Below are positions 53,502 through 62,019 of a stretch of DNA of 64,000 nt, piece by piece. The DNA is from Streptomyces sp. TLI_105 (GTDB lineage: Bacteria > Actinomycetota > Actinomycetes > Streptomycetales > Streptomycetaceae): positions 1,426,001-1,490,000 of the forward strand of contig NZ_FNSM01000001.1 in the NCBI RefSeq assembly GCF_900105415.1. Direction: 5' to 3'. The notes beneath the pieces were generated by a model, which was not told the DNA's origin, made no database searches, and saw nothing but the letters and a program-made list of their open reading frames with translations. How positions within the stretch are numbered: the stretch's first letter is position 1; every line of letters begins with the position of its first letter. The translations under genes were made by a program, and so were the position numbers.

Positions 53502-54602
53502 TCATCTCTTCCGTACGACCACGAAGTCGGCCAGTGCGGTGAGCTGCGCCCGCACGCGGGCGGGCATGTCCACCTCGTTCAGGGCCTCGATCGCGACGGC
53601 GTGCTGGCGGCGGGCCTCCTGGGAGGTCCACTCGCGTCCTCCGGCCTCCTCGATGAGGGCCGCGCGGGCGGCGAACTCCTCCTCGGAGAAGGTGTCGAAG
53701 TCGATGGACTTGGCGTCCGCGGCGAGCAGCTCGCCGAGCCGCTCGGAGGCCGGGCCGCCCGCGGCGAGGGCGGCGACGACCGGGAGGGACTTCTTGCGCT
53801 GGCGCAGGTCGCTCCAGGTCTGCTTGCCGGTGGCCTCCGGGTCGCCCCAGATGCCGAGCAGGTCGTCCACGGCCTGGAAGGCGAGGCCGAGGTGGTAGCC
53901 GTACTCCTCCAGCTTGTCGGCGGTGCGGTCGTCGGCCCCGCCGAGGACGGCGCCGATGGACACCGCGCAGGCGAGCAGGGCGCCCGTCTTGTTGCCCTCC
54001 ATCTCCAGGCACTCCTCGACGGTGACCCGCTCGCGGTGCTCGTAGGAGATGTCCTGGGCCTGCCCGTCGATGAGCTTGCGGCTGGCGGTGGTGAGCCTGC
54101 GGGTCGCACGGCCGGCCTCCACGGTGCCGAGCTCCAGCAGGATCTCGTTGGCGAGGGCGAAGAGGGCGTCGCCGACGAGGATCGCCTGCGCGGGGCCGTG
54201 CACCTTCCACACCGTGTCGCGGTGGCGGCGCTGCTCGTCGCCGTCCATCAGGTCGTCGTGGAGCAGCGAGAAGTTGTGCACGAGCTCCACGGCGACGGCG
54301 CCGGGGATCCCGACCTCGGGCGCGGCGCCCGCGGCCTCGGCCGACAGCAGGGCGAGCGCCGGGCGGACGGCCTTGCCGCCGTCGCCGTCGGCGGGGTTGC
54401 CCTGCGCGTCGATCCAGCCGAAGTGGTAGGCGGCCACGGTGTCCATGGGCTGCGCGAGGCGGTCGACGGCCGCCCGCAGTACGGGGGTGGACAGGGTCCG
54501 CCCCCGCTCCAGCAGTGCGGACACGTCCGCGGTGTCGACGGCCGGATGTCCCGGCGGCACTGTCGGCACGGTCTCTCCTCTTGTTCCGGTACTCACACTC
54601 AT
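53502..54602 (-). CDS. Polyprenyl (farnesyl-type) diphosphate synthase
   Basis: 366 aa. First Asp-rich motif 'LLHDDLMDGDEQRR' (DDxxD) and the second 'AVDDLLGIWGD' (DDxxGxxxD), plus 'GNKTGALLACAVSIGA'. Length and context fit a trans-isoprenyl synthase that makes the FPP used by HpnC/D. It starts 4 bases inside hpnE (ATGA) and ends 107 bases ahead of shc. In S. coelicolor the counterpart has the same place. Confidence 0.92.
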   Translation of the reverse strand: MSVSTGTRGETVPTVPPGHPAVDTADVSALLERGRTLSTPVLRAAVDRLAQPMDTVAAYHFGWIDAQGNPADGDGGKAVRPALALLSAEAAGAAPEVGIPGAVAVELVHNFSLLHDDLMDGDEQRRHRDTVWKVHGPAQAILVGDALFALANEILLELGTVEAGRATRRLTTASRKLIDGQAQDISYEHRERVTVEECLEMEGNKTGALLACAVSIGAVLGGADDRTADKLEEYGYHLGLAFQAVDDLLGIWGDPEATGKQTWSDLRQRKKSLPVVAALAAGGPASERLGELLAADAKSIDFDTFSEEEFAARAALIEEAGGREWTSQEARRQHAVAIEALNEVDMPARVRAQLTALADFVVVRKR

Positions 54603-56326
54603 ACCGCCTCCTGCAGCGGATGGTCATGGCGGCGGCCGAGGGCGGAGAGCGCGGCGCCCGCGGCGCTGAATCCGCTGCGGACGGCACCCTCCATGGTCGC
54701 GGGCCAGCCGGTGGCGGTCCAGGCCCCGGCCAGGTACAGCCCCGGAGCCCTGGTGCGGGCGCCGGGCCGGAGCCGGCCGACGCCCGGGGTGGGGGCGAAC
54801 GTGGCCGTCCGCTCCCGGGTGACGAAGAAGTCGCGGATCCCGGCGCCGCGGGCGGCGGGCAGGAGCCGTTCCAGCTCGGGGAGGTACTTCGCGCGCAGGG
54901 CGGCGACGGGTTCGTCGATCTCGTCCTGGGCGGCGGACTGGGAGACGGCGAGGTACTGGCCCACCCGTCGCCCACCACCCTTGTCCGAGGTTCCTTCGGG
55001 CCCGCCCCTCAGGAGTCCGGAGGAGTCCGTGCGGTCGAAGACCCACTGCACCGGGGAGCCGAGCGTGGTGAAGAAGGGCCGCTTCAGCACCTTGCGGTCG
55101 TAGACGACGTGCAGGTTGAGGATGGGGGCGGTGTCGATGTCGAGGAGCCGGTCGGGGTCGTCGAGGGCGCCTTCGGGGAGCAGGCCGTGGGTCTCCTGCT
55201 GCGGGACGGCGAGGACGACGGCGTCGGCCTCGATCCGCTCCCCCGGCACGTCGACGGACCAACGTCCGTCGTCGGTACGGGAGATCCGCTCGGCCTTGGT
55301 GCGGAGCAGGGTACGGACACCGAGGGCGTCGAGCTCCTTCGCGGCCCGGGTGTCGTGGAGTTCGCCGAGCGGGACGTGGGCCCAGCCGATGTCGGCGGCA
55401 CCGGGCTCGGAGAGGAGCCCGGTCTTGAAGACCATCGCGGCGAGCCCCATGGAGGCCTGCGGGGCGGGGGCGTTGAGGGTGGGGATGCCGACGAGGTCCC
55501 AGAGGGCCTCGACGGCCCGCGGGGACTGTCCGTGCCGGCCGAGCCAGGTGGCGAAGTCGATGCCGTCGAGCGCCGGGTCGGCGGGGTCGAGCTTCTTCAG
55601 GGCGAGCGCGGCCCGGCCGACGGAGGCACGCTCGGCGAGGGAGAGGTGCGGGTAGGTGGCGAGGCTGCGCGCGAGGTGCAGCGGTACGGGGAGGTCGTCG
55701 CGGCGGATCCGGCCGAGCCGGGGGCCGCGGGGGTGCCCGACGTCGAGGACGGGGACGTCGAGACGGTCCTGGAGGGGGGCGAGCCGGGCGCCGTCGACCC
55801 GGTCGAGGAACCAGCGGTAGGCGGTGCAGCAGCGCAGGTAGACGTGCTGGCCGTTGTCGACGGTCAGGTCGCCCCGGCGGAAGGAGAAGGCGAGGCCGCC
55901 GAGCCGGGGCCGGCCTTCGAGCAGGGTGACGTGGACGCCGCTCTCCGCGAGCTGGAGCGCGGCGGTGATCCCGGCGAGCCCGCCGCCGACGACGACGGCG
56001 CGGGGCTGCCGGCCGCCGCCGGTGCCGGTGGCCGGCGCCGTGCCACTGCCGGTGGCGGTGCCGGTCGCGGTGGCGGTGCCGGTCGCGGTGCCCGTGTCGG
56101 CGCTCCCGTTCTGGTCGGTGCGGGAGACCGGCCCGGCGCTCGACGCCTGCCCCGTGCGGGAGACCGGCCCGGAGCTCGCGGCCGGCACGGCACGGGAGGC
56201 CGAACCGGTGCCGGAGACCGACCCGGAGCTCGCTCCCGGCACGGCACGGGAGACCGGCCCGGTGCCGGAGGCCGGAGGGGCATCCGCGCCCGGCGGGGTG
56301 GTCCGCTCGGTTTCTTCGTGGTTCAC
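54599..56326 (-). CDS. hpnE: Squalene-forming FAD amine oxidase/desaturase HpnE
   Basis: 575 aa. FAD dinucleotide motif 'AVVVGGGLAGITAALQLAESG' begins at about 108; 'RPRLGGLAFSF', 'LVGIPTLNAPAPQASMGLAAMVFKTGL' and the C-terminal 'LYLAGAWTATGWPATMEGAVRSG' are the family's motifs. It reduces hydroxysqualene to squalene. The N-terminal 100 residues are an unusual Ser/Thr/Gly/Val low-complexity tract with repeated 'SSGPVSRTG'-like units; other starts within it (for example nearer the FAD motif) are possible. Confidence 0.93.
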   Translation of the reverse strand: MNHEETERTTPPGADAPPASGTGPVSRAVPGASSGSVSGTGSASRAVPAASSGPVSRTGQASSAGPVSRTDQNGSADTGTATGTATATGTATGSGTAPATGTGGGRQPRAVVVGGGLAGITAALQLAESGVHVTLLEGRPRLGGLAFSFRRGDLTVDNGQHVYLRCCTAYRWFLDRVDGARLAPLQDRLDVPVLDVGHPRGPRLGRIRRDDLPVPLHLARSLATYPHLSLAERASVGRAALALKKLDPADPALDGIDFATWLGRHGQSPRAVEALWDLVGIPTLNAPAPQASMGLAAMVFKTGLLSEPGAADIGWAHVPLGELHDTRAAKELDALGVRTLLRTKAERISRTDDGRWSVDVPGERIEADAVVLAVPQQETHGLLPEGALDDPDRLLDIDTAPILNLHVVYDRKVLKRPFFTTLGSPVQWVFDRTDSSGLLRGGPEGTSDKGGGRRVGQYLAVSQSAAQDEIDEPVAALRAKYLPELERLLPAARGAGIRDFFVTRERTATFAPTPGVGRLRPGARTRAPGLYLAGAWTATGWPATMEGAVRSGFSAAGAALSALGRRHDHPLQEAV

Positions 56327-56432
56327 GCCGCCTCCGTTCGGGTCGTCGTCGCGGTCTGATTCGAGGGTGCCTCGGGCAGGGACGCCGAGGCGGCGCCCGG
56401 GGTTGCCCGGAGGGCGGGGGCGCAGGGGCGCA

Positions 56433-57383
56433 TCAGGCGCGCCTCCTGACGGTGCGCCGGGCGATGCTGCGGGTGTCGAGGCCGGAGAGGCCGCGCACCG
56501 CGACGTACGCCTTCTCGCGGCCCGGCAGCGAGACGCGGCCGCGCAGGACGGCCTCGGGGTCGCGCTCGATCCGGTCGAGGAGGCGCCGGTAGATGCCGGC
56601 CATGGCGGCGACGCAGGCGCCGCTGCGCCGGTCGAGCATCGGGAGGAGCCGGTAGCCCTCGGCGAACAGCGCGCGGGCGCGCCGCACTTCGAAGTGGACG
56701 AGGCCGGCGAAGTCGGCCCCGGGGGCCGGGGTCTCGCTGCCGAAGCCGTCTCCGCAGCCGAACTTGGCGAGGTCGTCGGCGGGCAGGTAGGTGCGCCCGT
56801 TCCCGGCGTCCTCGCGTACGTCCCTGAGGATGTTGGTGAGTTGGAGCGCGAGGCCCAGGGTGTCGGCGTACTCGGGTGCCCGGTCGGCGCCCTGGGCGCC
56901 GGGCTGGGTGCCGAAGACGCCGAGGGAGAGCCGGCCGATCGCGCCGGCGACGCAGCGGCAGTAGACCTTGAGGTCGTCCCAGGTCTCGTAGGTCGCGCCG
57001 CGCACGTCCATGAGGACGCCGTCGATGAGCTCGTCGAGGCCGTCGAGCGGGATCGGGAAGCGGCGGGCGGAGTCGGCGAGGGCGACGGCGACGGGGTCGG
57101 TGTCGTCCTCCTCGACGAGGCCCTTGCGGATGCGGTCGAGGACGTCGCGGGTGGCTTCGAGCCGCTCCCGCTTGTCCTCGGGCGCGAGCGTGCCGTCGCC
57201 GATGTCGTCGACGCGCCGCGAGAAGGCGTACAGCGCGGACATCGCCTGTCGCTTCTCGGCCGGGAGCAGCCGGATCCCGTAGGCGAAGTTGCGGGCCTGC
57301 TGTCCGGTGACCGCCTCGCAGTAGCTGTAGGCGGCCTGGACCGGTGCGGACGGCTGGTGCTGGGCCTCCACGGTCGTGCTCAC
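56433..57383 (-). CDS. hpnD: Presqualene diphosphate synthase HpnD
   Basis: 316 aa from GTG at 57383, overlapping hpnC (GTGA). Squalene/phytoene synthase fold with 'YAFSRRVDDIGDG' (first DxxxD) and 'NILRDVREDAGNGRTYLP' (second DxxxD). It couples two FPP to presqualene diphosphate; HpnC then makes hydroxysqualene and HpnE squalene. 106 bases separate it from hpnE. Confidence 0.94.
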   Translation of the reverse strand: MSTTVEAQHQPSAPVQAAYSYCEAVTGQQARNFAYGIRLLPAEKRQAMSALYAFSRRVDDIGDGTLAPEDKRERLEATRDVLDRIRKGLVEEDDTDPVAVALADSARRFPIPLDGLDELIDGVLMDVRGATYETWDDLKVYCRCVAGAIGRLSLGVFGTQPGAQGADRAPEYADTLGLALQLTNILRDVREDAGNGRTYLPADDLAKFGCGDGFGSETPAPGADFAGLVHFEVRRARALFAEGYRLLPMLDRRSGACVAAMAGIYRRLLDRIERDPEAVLRGRVSLPGREKAYVAVRGLSGLDTRSIARRTVRRRA

Positions 57384-58291
57384 CCCTCTCTCCGCGCCCG
57401 GAGCAGAACCGCTCCCGCCTGGCGCATCAGGCTCGGCTTGGTGGCCTTCGGTGGGCCGGTCAGCACGTCGTACCCGGCGTCGGTGATCGCGTCGAGCGCC
57501 GCCAGTCCCCCGCCGCTGAAGCCGGCGAGGAGGAGGCGGAGGCGTCCGTGGACGCTGCCGACGAGCGGGGCGCCCGCGTGGAGGAGCGCGCGGGCCCGCT
57601 CGGCCTCGAAGGCGATCAGGGCCCGCACGGAGGCGCCGGCGGTGGGCGCGGCGAGGTCGCGCTCGGTGACGTGGAAGCGCCTCAGGTCCTCGGCGGGCAG
57701 GTAGATCCGGTCGCGGGCGAGGTCCTCGGCGACGTCCTGGAGGTGCTCGACGATCTGCAGGGCGGTGCAGATCTCGTCGGAGCGCCGGATCCGCTCGGGG
57801 GTGTCGGTGCCGGTGATGGCGAGGACGAGCCGGCCGACGGGGTTGGCGGAGAGCTCGCAGTACGCGAGGAGGTCGTCGTACGTCTCGTAGCGGCGGACGA
57901 GCTGGTCCTGCCGGTTGGCGGCGATCAGGCCGAGGAAGGGCGCGGGGGTGAGTCCGCACCGCTCGACGGTCGGCTGGAGGGCGCGCAGCAGGGGGTGGTG
58001 CGGGGTGGAGTCGAAGACGCGGTGGAGGTCGGCCTCGAAGGCGTCGAGGAGGGCGAGCCGGTCCCCGGCGGCCTCGGGGGCGACGCCGAGGTGGCGGGCG
58101 TCGGCGCCGCCGGGGGCGAGGTCGCCGTCGCCGATGTCGTCGACGAGCCGGGCGAATCCGTAGACGGCCATGAGGTCGTCGCGCCAGGCGCGGGGCAGGA
58201 AGAAGGGGGCCACGGGGAAGTTCTCGTCCGCGGCCTTGCCGAGTGTGGTGCGCGAGGAGGCGTCGGTGCGCGCCTGCCGGGTCTCCGTCAC
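57380..58291 (-). CDS. hpnC: Hydroxysqualene synthase HpnC
   Basis: 303 aa from GTG at 58291. Squalene/phytoene synthase family: 'YGFARLVDDIGDGDLAPGG' and 'VEHLQDVAEDLARDRIYLPAED' hold the Asp clusters. Converts presqualene diphosphate to hydroxysqualene. First gene of the operon; the preceding 310 bases contain the promoter. Confidence 0.94.
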   Translation of the reverse strand: MTETRQARTDASSRTTLGKAADENFPVAPFFLPRAWRDDLMAVYGFARLVDDIGDGDLAPGGADARHLGVAPEAAGDRLALLDAFEADLHRVFDSTPHHPLLRALQPTVERCGLTPAPFLGLIAANRQDQLVRRYETYDDLLAYCELSANPVGRLVLAITGTDTPERIRRSDEICTALQIVEHLQDVAEDLARDRIYLPAEDLRRFHVTERDLAAPTAGASVRALIAFEAERARALLHAGAPLVGSVHGRLRLLLAGFSGGGLAALDAITDAGYDVLTGPPKATKPSLMRQAGAVLLRARREG

Positions 58292-58603
58292 TGGGCGCTT
58301 CCTGACGGAGGGACGGCGACACCCTCGTGGAGCTGGAGATTCTGCGTCATGGCCGTCACGTCTCCCGTTCTACACTGCCGATCCAATCCATCCTATTTCG
58401 GACACGCCGCCGACCCCTGCCCGTAGGTCCGCCACCTGCGGGCCCGATGGCCGCGGGTATCGCCCTACTTGCCGCGAAACAGACCGGTCCAGCTTACGTT
58501 GTACGACGACCTTCGCCATTCCGGGGTGGCGGGCGTCGCGCGCCTCACCCGTACGGGGCGCGCGCCGACCGCCAACGCGCCTACTCCGCAAGGGAGTTCG
58601 GGG
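58292..58603. other. Hopanoid promoter region
   Basis: Intergenic between the TetR stop (58604) and hpnC; both genes read on the minus strand. The operon promoter should be here; a minus-strand TAGAAC near 58368 could be a -10 but I find no clear -35 partner. No gene, repeat or terminator seen. Confidence 0.4.
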
Positions 58604-59248
58604 TCAGCGGGCAGCCGCTCCGGAGACCACCATCGCGAGGGTCGCCTCGACGACGACGCTGCGGCCCTGAGCGGAGAGACGACGAAGGGGCCCGTCGACC
58701 AGGAGAAGTGACAGTCCGTGCACCGCCGACCACGCGGCGGCAGCGGTGGGGCGGACGCCGGGCCGTGCGGCGCCCTGCCGGGTGAGCGCTTCGAGCGCCT
58801 CCCTGAGCAGGGTGAACGCGCGGATCTCGGGCTCGGCGGACGGTCGGGCGGACAGGGGCTCGTCCGCGGCGGCGGGGCGGGGGACGCAGAACGCGGCCCG
58901 GTAGAGGCCGGGCTGCTCCACGGCGAAGCCGACGTACCCCCGGCAGAGGGCGGTGACCCGGCGCTCGGCGGCGAGACCGGGGTCGTCGGCCCCGGGCTCG
59001 CGGGCGGCGGCCCGCTCCATGGCGGCGGCGAGCTCCCGCCGGGCATGGGTCCGTACGGTACGGAGGAGTTCGCCGCGCCCGTCGAAGTGCCGGTAGGCGG
59101 CGGTGGGCGAGACGCCGACCCGGCGGGCGGCCTCGCGCAGGACGACCCGCTCGGGGCCGCCTTCGGTGGCGAGGTCGACGGCCGCGCAGATCAGCGCGTT
59201 GCGCAGATCGCCGTGGTGGTAGGTCTTTCCCGCCGAAGTCGCTGGCAT
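58604..59248 (-). CDS. TetR family regulator upstream of hopanoid operon
   Basis: 214 aa. HTH 'LICAAVDLATEGGPERVVLREAARRVGVSPTAAYRHFDGRGELLRTV' and the WHG/TetR_C_33-like ligand domain ('LAAERRVTALCRGYVGFAVEQPGLYRAAFC', 'AAWSAVHGLSLLLVDG'). Same strand as hpnC and 312 bases ahead, so a role in hopanoid control is possible but unproved. Ala-rich. Confidence 0.9.
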   Translation of the reverse strand: MPATSAGKTYHHGDLRNALICAAVDLATEGGPERVVLREAARRVGVSPTAAYRHFDGRGELLRTVRTHARRELAAAMERAAAREPGADDPGLAAERRVTALCRGYVGFAVEQPGLYRAAFCVPRPAAADEPLSARPSAEPEIRAFTLLREALEALTRQGAARPGVRPTAAAAWSAVHGLSLLLVDGPLRRLSAQGRSVVVEATLAMVVSGAAAR

Positions 59249-59317
59249 GGACTCATCCTGCCCGAAGTTAACCGCATGAACATTCCAGGTGGGGGAGCGA
59301 CGCGCGGGAACCGGAAG

Positions 59318-59351
59318 AGCCCCTACCGGATGAATGAATCCGGCAGGGGCT
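59318..59351 (-). terminator. Terminator of the envelope-polymer operon
   Basis: AGCCCCTACCGGAT / ATCCGGCAGGGGCT, 14 pairs with one wobble, 6-base loop, 15 bases after the ABC ATPase stop. Confidence 0.7.
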
Positions 59352-59366
59352 CCTGGACGTCAGGCC

Positions 59367-60152
59367 TCAGCGCGCGGTCTCCCGCTCGTACGCCTTGAGG
59401 ACCTCCTCCGTGGGGCCGTCCATCAGGAGCTGCCCCTTCTCCAGCCAGAGCACCCGGTCGCAGGTGTCCCGGATGGACTTGTTGCTGTGGCTCACCAGGA
59501 AGACCGTGCCGGCCTCCTTGCGGAGCTCGCGGATGCGCTCCTCGGAGCGGATCTGGAACTTGCGGTCACCGGTCGCGAGCGCCTCGTCGATGAGGAGGAC
59601 GTCGTGGTTCTTGGCCGCCGCGATGGCGAAGCGGAGCCGGGCGCCCATGCCGGAGGAGTACGTCCGCATGGGGAGGCTGATGAAGTCGCCCTTCTCGTTG
59701 ATGCCGGAGAAGTCGACGATGTCCTCGTAGCGGGAGCGCACCTCCTCGCGGCTCATGCCCATGGCGAGGCCGCCCAGGATCACGTTGCGCTCGCCGGTGA
59801 GGTCGTTCATGAGGGCCGCGTTGACGCCCAGGAGCGAGGGCTGCCCGTCGGTGTAGACCTTGCCGCTCTCGGTGGGGAGCAGGCCGGCGATGGCGCGCAG
59901 GAGCGTGGACTTGCCGGAGCCGTTGGTGCCGATGAGGCCGATGGCCTCGCCCCGGTAGGCGGTGAAGGTGACGCCGCGGACGGCGTGGACCTTGCGGACG
60001 CCCCGGGAGACCTCGGCCTTGCCGCGGCCGACGATCCGGCTGAGCGCCGCCGTGGCGCTGCCCCTGCCTCCGCCTCCGGTGTGGACCCGGTAGACGATGT
60101 GGACGTCGTCGCAGATGACGGTGGGGACGCGGTCCTGGTTCGTGTCAGCCAC
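59367..60152 (-). CDS. TagH-like ABC exporter ATPase
   Basis: 261 aa. Walker A 'GTNGSGKSTLLRA', signature 'YSSGMGARLRFAIA', Walker B 'DVLLIDEAL' and H-loop 'LVSHSN'. The early 'SRIVGRG...RKVHAVRGVTF' block and SSGM signature identify the TagH/Wzt subfamily that exports teichoic acids and O-antigen-like polysaccharides. It overlaps its permease by 8 bases. Last gene of the operon. Confidence 0.94.
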   Translation of the reverse strand: MADTNQDRVPTVICDDVHIVYRVHTGGGGRGSATAALSRIVGRGKAEVSRGVRKVHAVRGVTFTAYRGEAIGLIGTNGSGKSTLLRAIAGLLPTESGKVYTDGQPSLLGVNAALMNDLTGERNVILGGLAMGMSREEVRSRYEDIVDFSGINEKGDFISLPMRTYSSGMGARLRFAIAAAKNHDVLLIDEALATGDRKFQIRSEERIRELRKEAGTVFLVSHSNKSIRDTCDRVLWLEKGQLLMDGPTEEVLKAYERETAR

Positions 60153-61077
60153 GGCCGTACCTCTCCTCGGCCTTCCAGAAGTAGACGAAACCGCCGATGC
60201 CGAAGACCAGGGCCCAGGCGAGGGCGGTCATCCAGACGTGCGACGGCAGGTTCTCGGCGCCGTAACCCTCGATGAGGGAGTAGCGGATCAGGTCCATGTA
60301 GACCGCCGCCGGGTTGTACATGAGGACGTCGGCGATCCACGCCGGCTTGTCCGCCAGCATGGCCGAGATCGAGAACATCACGCCGGACGCGTACATCCAC
60401 GTGCGCATGACGAACGGCATCAGCTGGGCGAGGTCGGGCGTCTTGGCGCCCATCCTGGCCATGATCAGGGCCAGCCCGATGTTGAACACGAACTGCAGGA
60501 ACAGCGCCGGGAGCAGCAGCAGCCACCGGAGGGAGGGGTAGCTGCCGAAGGAGATCGCGACCGCCACGAGCACGATCATCGAGAACAGCAGCTGCTGGAG
60601 CTGCTGAAGCGAGAAGGAGATCGGGAGGGTGGCGCGCGGGAAGTGCAGGGCCCGGACCAGGCCGAGGTTGCCCGAGATGGCCCGGACGCCAGCCATCACC
60701 GAGTTCTGGGTGAAGGTGAACACGAAGATGCCGGTGACCAGGAACGGGATGTAGACGTCCTTGCTCAGGCCCTTACCGGCGCCGAGGATCAGCCCGAAGA
60801 TCAGGTAGTAGACCAGGGCGTTCAGCAGGGGGGTCGCCACCTGCCACACCTGGCCCAGCTTCGCCTGGCTGTACTGGGCGGTCAGCTTCGCCGAGGAGAA
60901 GGCCAGGATGAAGTGGCGACGGCTCCACAGATCGCGGACGTACTCGAACAGTCCGGGCCGGGCTCCGCTGACGGCGAGGCCGTACTTCGCGGCGAGGGCG
61001 GCCGGCTCCAGGCCCTCGTCGACGGAGGACGGAGGCGCGCTCGTCGCGACCGCCCCGCCCAGGTGTGTGTCACTCAC
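60145..61077 (-). CDS. TagG-like ABC-2 exporter permease
   Basis: 310 aa from GTG at 61077. An amphipathic N-terminal part ('LWSRRHFILAFSSAKLTAQYSQAKLGQVWQVATPLL') leads to six membrane helices of the ABC2 (Wzm/TagG) type. It should carry a lipid-linked polymer across the membrane with the neighbouring TagH-like ATPase. 49 bases separate it from the glycosyltransferase gene. Confidence 0.93.
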   Translation of the reverse strand: MSDTHLGGAVATSAPPSSVDEGLEPAALAAKYGLAVSGARPGLFEYVRDLWSRRHFILAFSSAKLTAQYSQAKLGQVWQVATPLLNALVYYLIFGLILGAGKGLSKDVYIPFLVTGIFVFTFTQNSVMAGVRAISGNLGLVRALHFPRATLPISFSLQQLQQLLFSMIVLVAVAISFGSYPSLRWLLLLPALFLQFVFNIGLALIMARMGAKTPDLAQLMPFVMRTWMYASGVMFSISAMLADKPAWIADVLMYNPAAVYMDLIRYSLIEGYGAENLPSHVWMTALAWALVFGIGGFVYFWKAEERYGRG

Positions 61078-61126
61078 AGTCGAAACTTTCGTGTTCAAGA
61101 TGCGCGGCACGTGGAGTACCACGATG

Positions 61127-62011
61127 TCAGACGACCGGGGGGCGACCCAGCCGGGTCAGGCGCCACACCGTACGCCACCTCATCGGGCGGCGCGGTCCGC
61201 AGGGGGTCGTCCAGCCCGCGCGGAATCCGCCGAGCCACGCCTTCAGCGCGGAGGGCGAGGGCCGCCGGGCCAACGTGAGCAGGAGCCAGACGCCGAGATA
61301 GACCGGCACCAGGGGCGCGGGCAGATTGCGACGTGCCAGCCACACTCGGTTGCGGGCCACGTTGAAGTGGTACGAGGCATGCCGGGACGGGGCTGTGGTG
61401 GGGTGCAGCAGCACCATGTCGGAACGGTAGTCGATCATCCAGTCGGCGTCGAGCGCGCGCCAGGCGAGGTCGGTCTCCTCGTGCGCGTAGAAGAACTCGT
61501 CCGGCAGACCGCCGACTTCGGCGAAGACCTTGGTGCGGACGGCGTTGGCGCCGCCGAGGAAGGTGGTCACCCGCGAGGAGCGCATCGGGTCGGCCGAGCG
61601 GAGCCGCGGCACGTGCCGGCGCTGGGTCGCCCCGGTCTCCGGATCGGCGATCCGGAAGCTGATGATGCCGAGGCGCGGGTCGGCGGTGAAGGCCTGCCGG
61701 ACCAGCTCGACGGTGTCCCTGTGGGCGAGCAGCCCGTCGTCGTCGAGGAAGAGCAGGACGTCGACGTCGGTGCCGCCGGGGCCGAAGGCCTCGATGCCGA
61801 CGTTCCGGCCGCCGGGGATGCCGAGGTTCTCGGGCAGGTCGACGGTCCGCACCCAGTCGGGCACCCCGGTGACCGGGGTGCCCTGACCGACGACGACGAC
61901 CTCGACCGGGTCGCCCTCCTGCGCGGCGACCGAGTCGATGAGCGCGCGCAGGTCGTCGGGGCGGTTGCCCATCGTGATGATGACGGCACCCACCCTGAGC
62001 GGCGTACTCAC
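61127..62011 (-). CDS. GT2 family glycosyltransferase
   Basis: 294 aa from GTG at 62011 (GAGG six bases ahead); GTG at 62023, overlapping the CDP-alcohol gene, is an alternative. GT-A core: 'AVIITMGNRPDDLRALIDSVAAQ', 'NLGIPGGRNVG', 'VLLFLDDDG' (DxD-like DDD), 'FFYAHEETDLAWRAL' (ED catalytic). C-terminal basic amphipathic stretch likely binds membrane. Rhamnosyl-type wbbL relatives are close. Probably adds a sugar to the lipid carrier or polymer. Confidence 0.92.
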   Translation of the reverse strand: MSTPLRVGAVIITMGNRPDDLRALIDSVAAQEGDPVEVVVVGQGTPVTGVPDWVRTVDLPENLGIPGGRNVGIEAFGPGGTDVDVLLFLDDDGLLAHRDTVELVRQAFTADPRLGIISFRIADPETGATQRRHVPRLRSADPMRSSRVTTFLGGANAVRTKVFAEVGGLPDEFFYAHEETDLAWRALDADWMIDYRSDMVLLHPTTAPSRHASYHFNVARNRVWLARRNLPAPLVPVYLGVWLLLTLARRPSPSALKAWLGGFRAGWTTPCGPRRPMRWRTVWRLTRLGRPPVV

Positions 62012-62019
62012 GGCCGGCC

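Noticed and set aside
51307..53898. An 863-codon plus-strand frame over shc
   Set aside because: Antisense shadow of squalene-hopene cyclase, which has DxDD and QW motifs.
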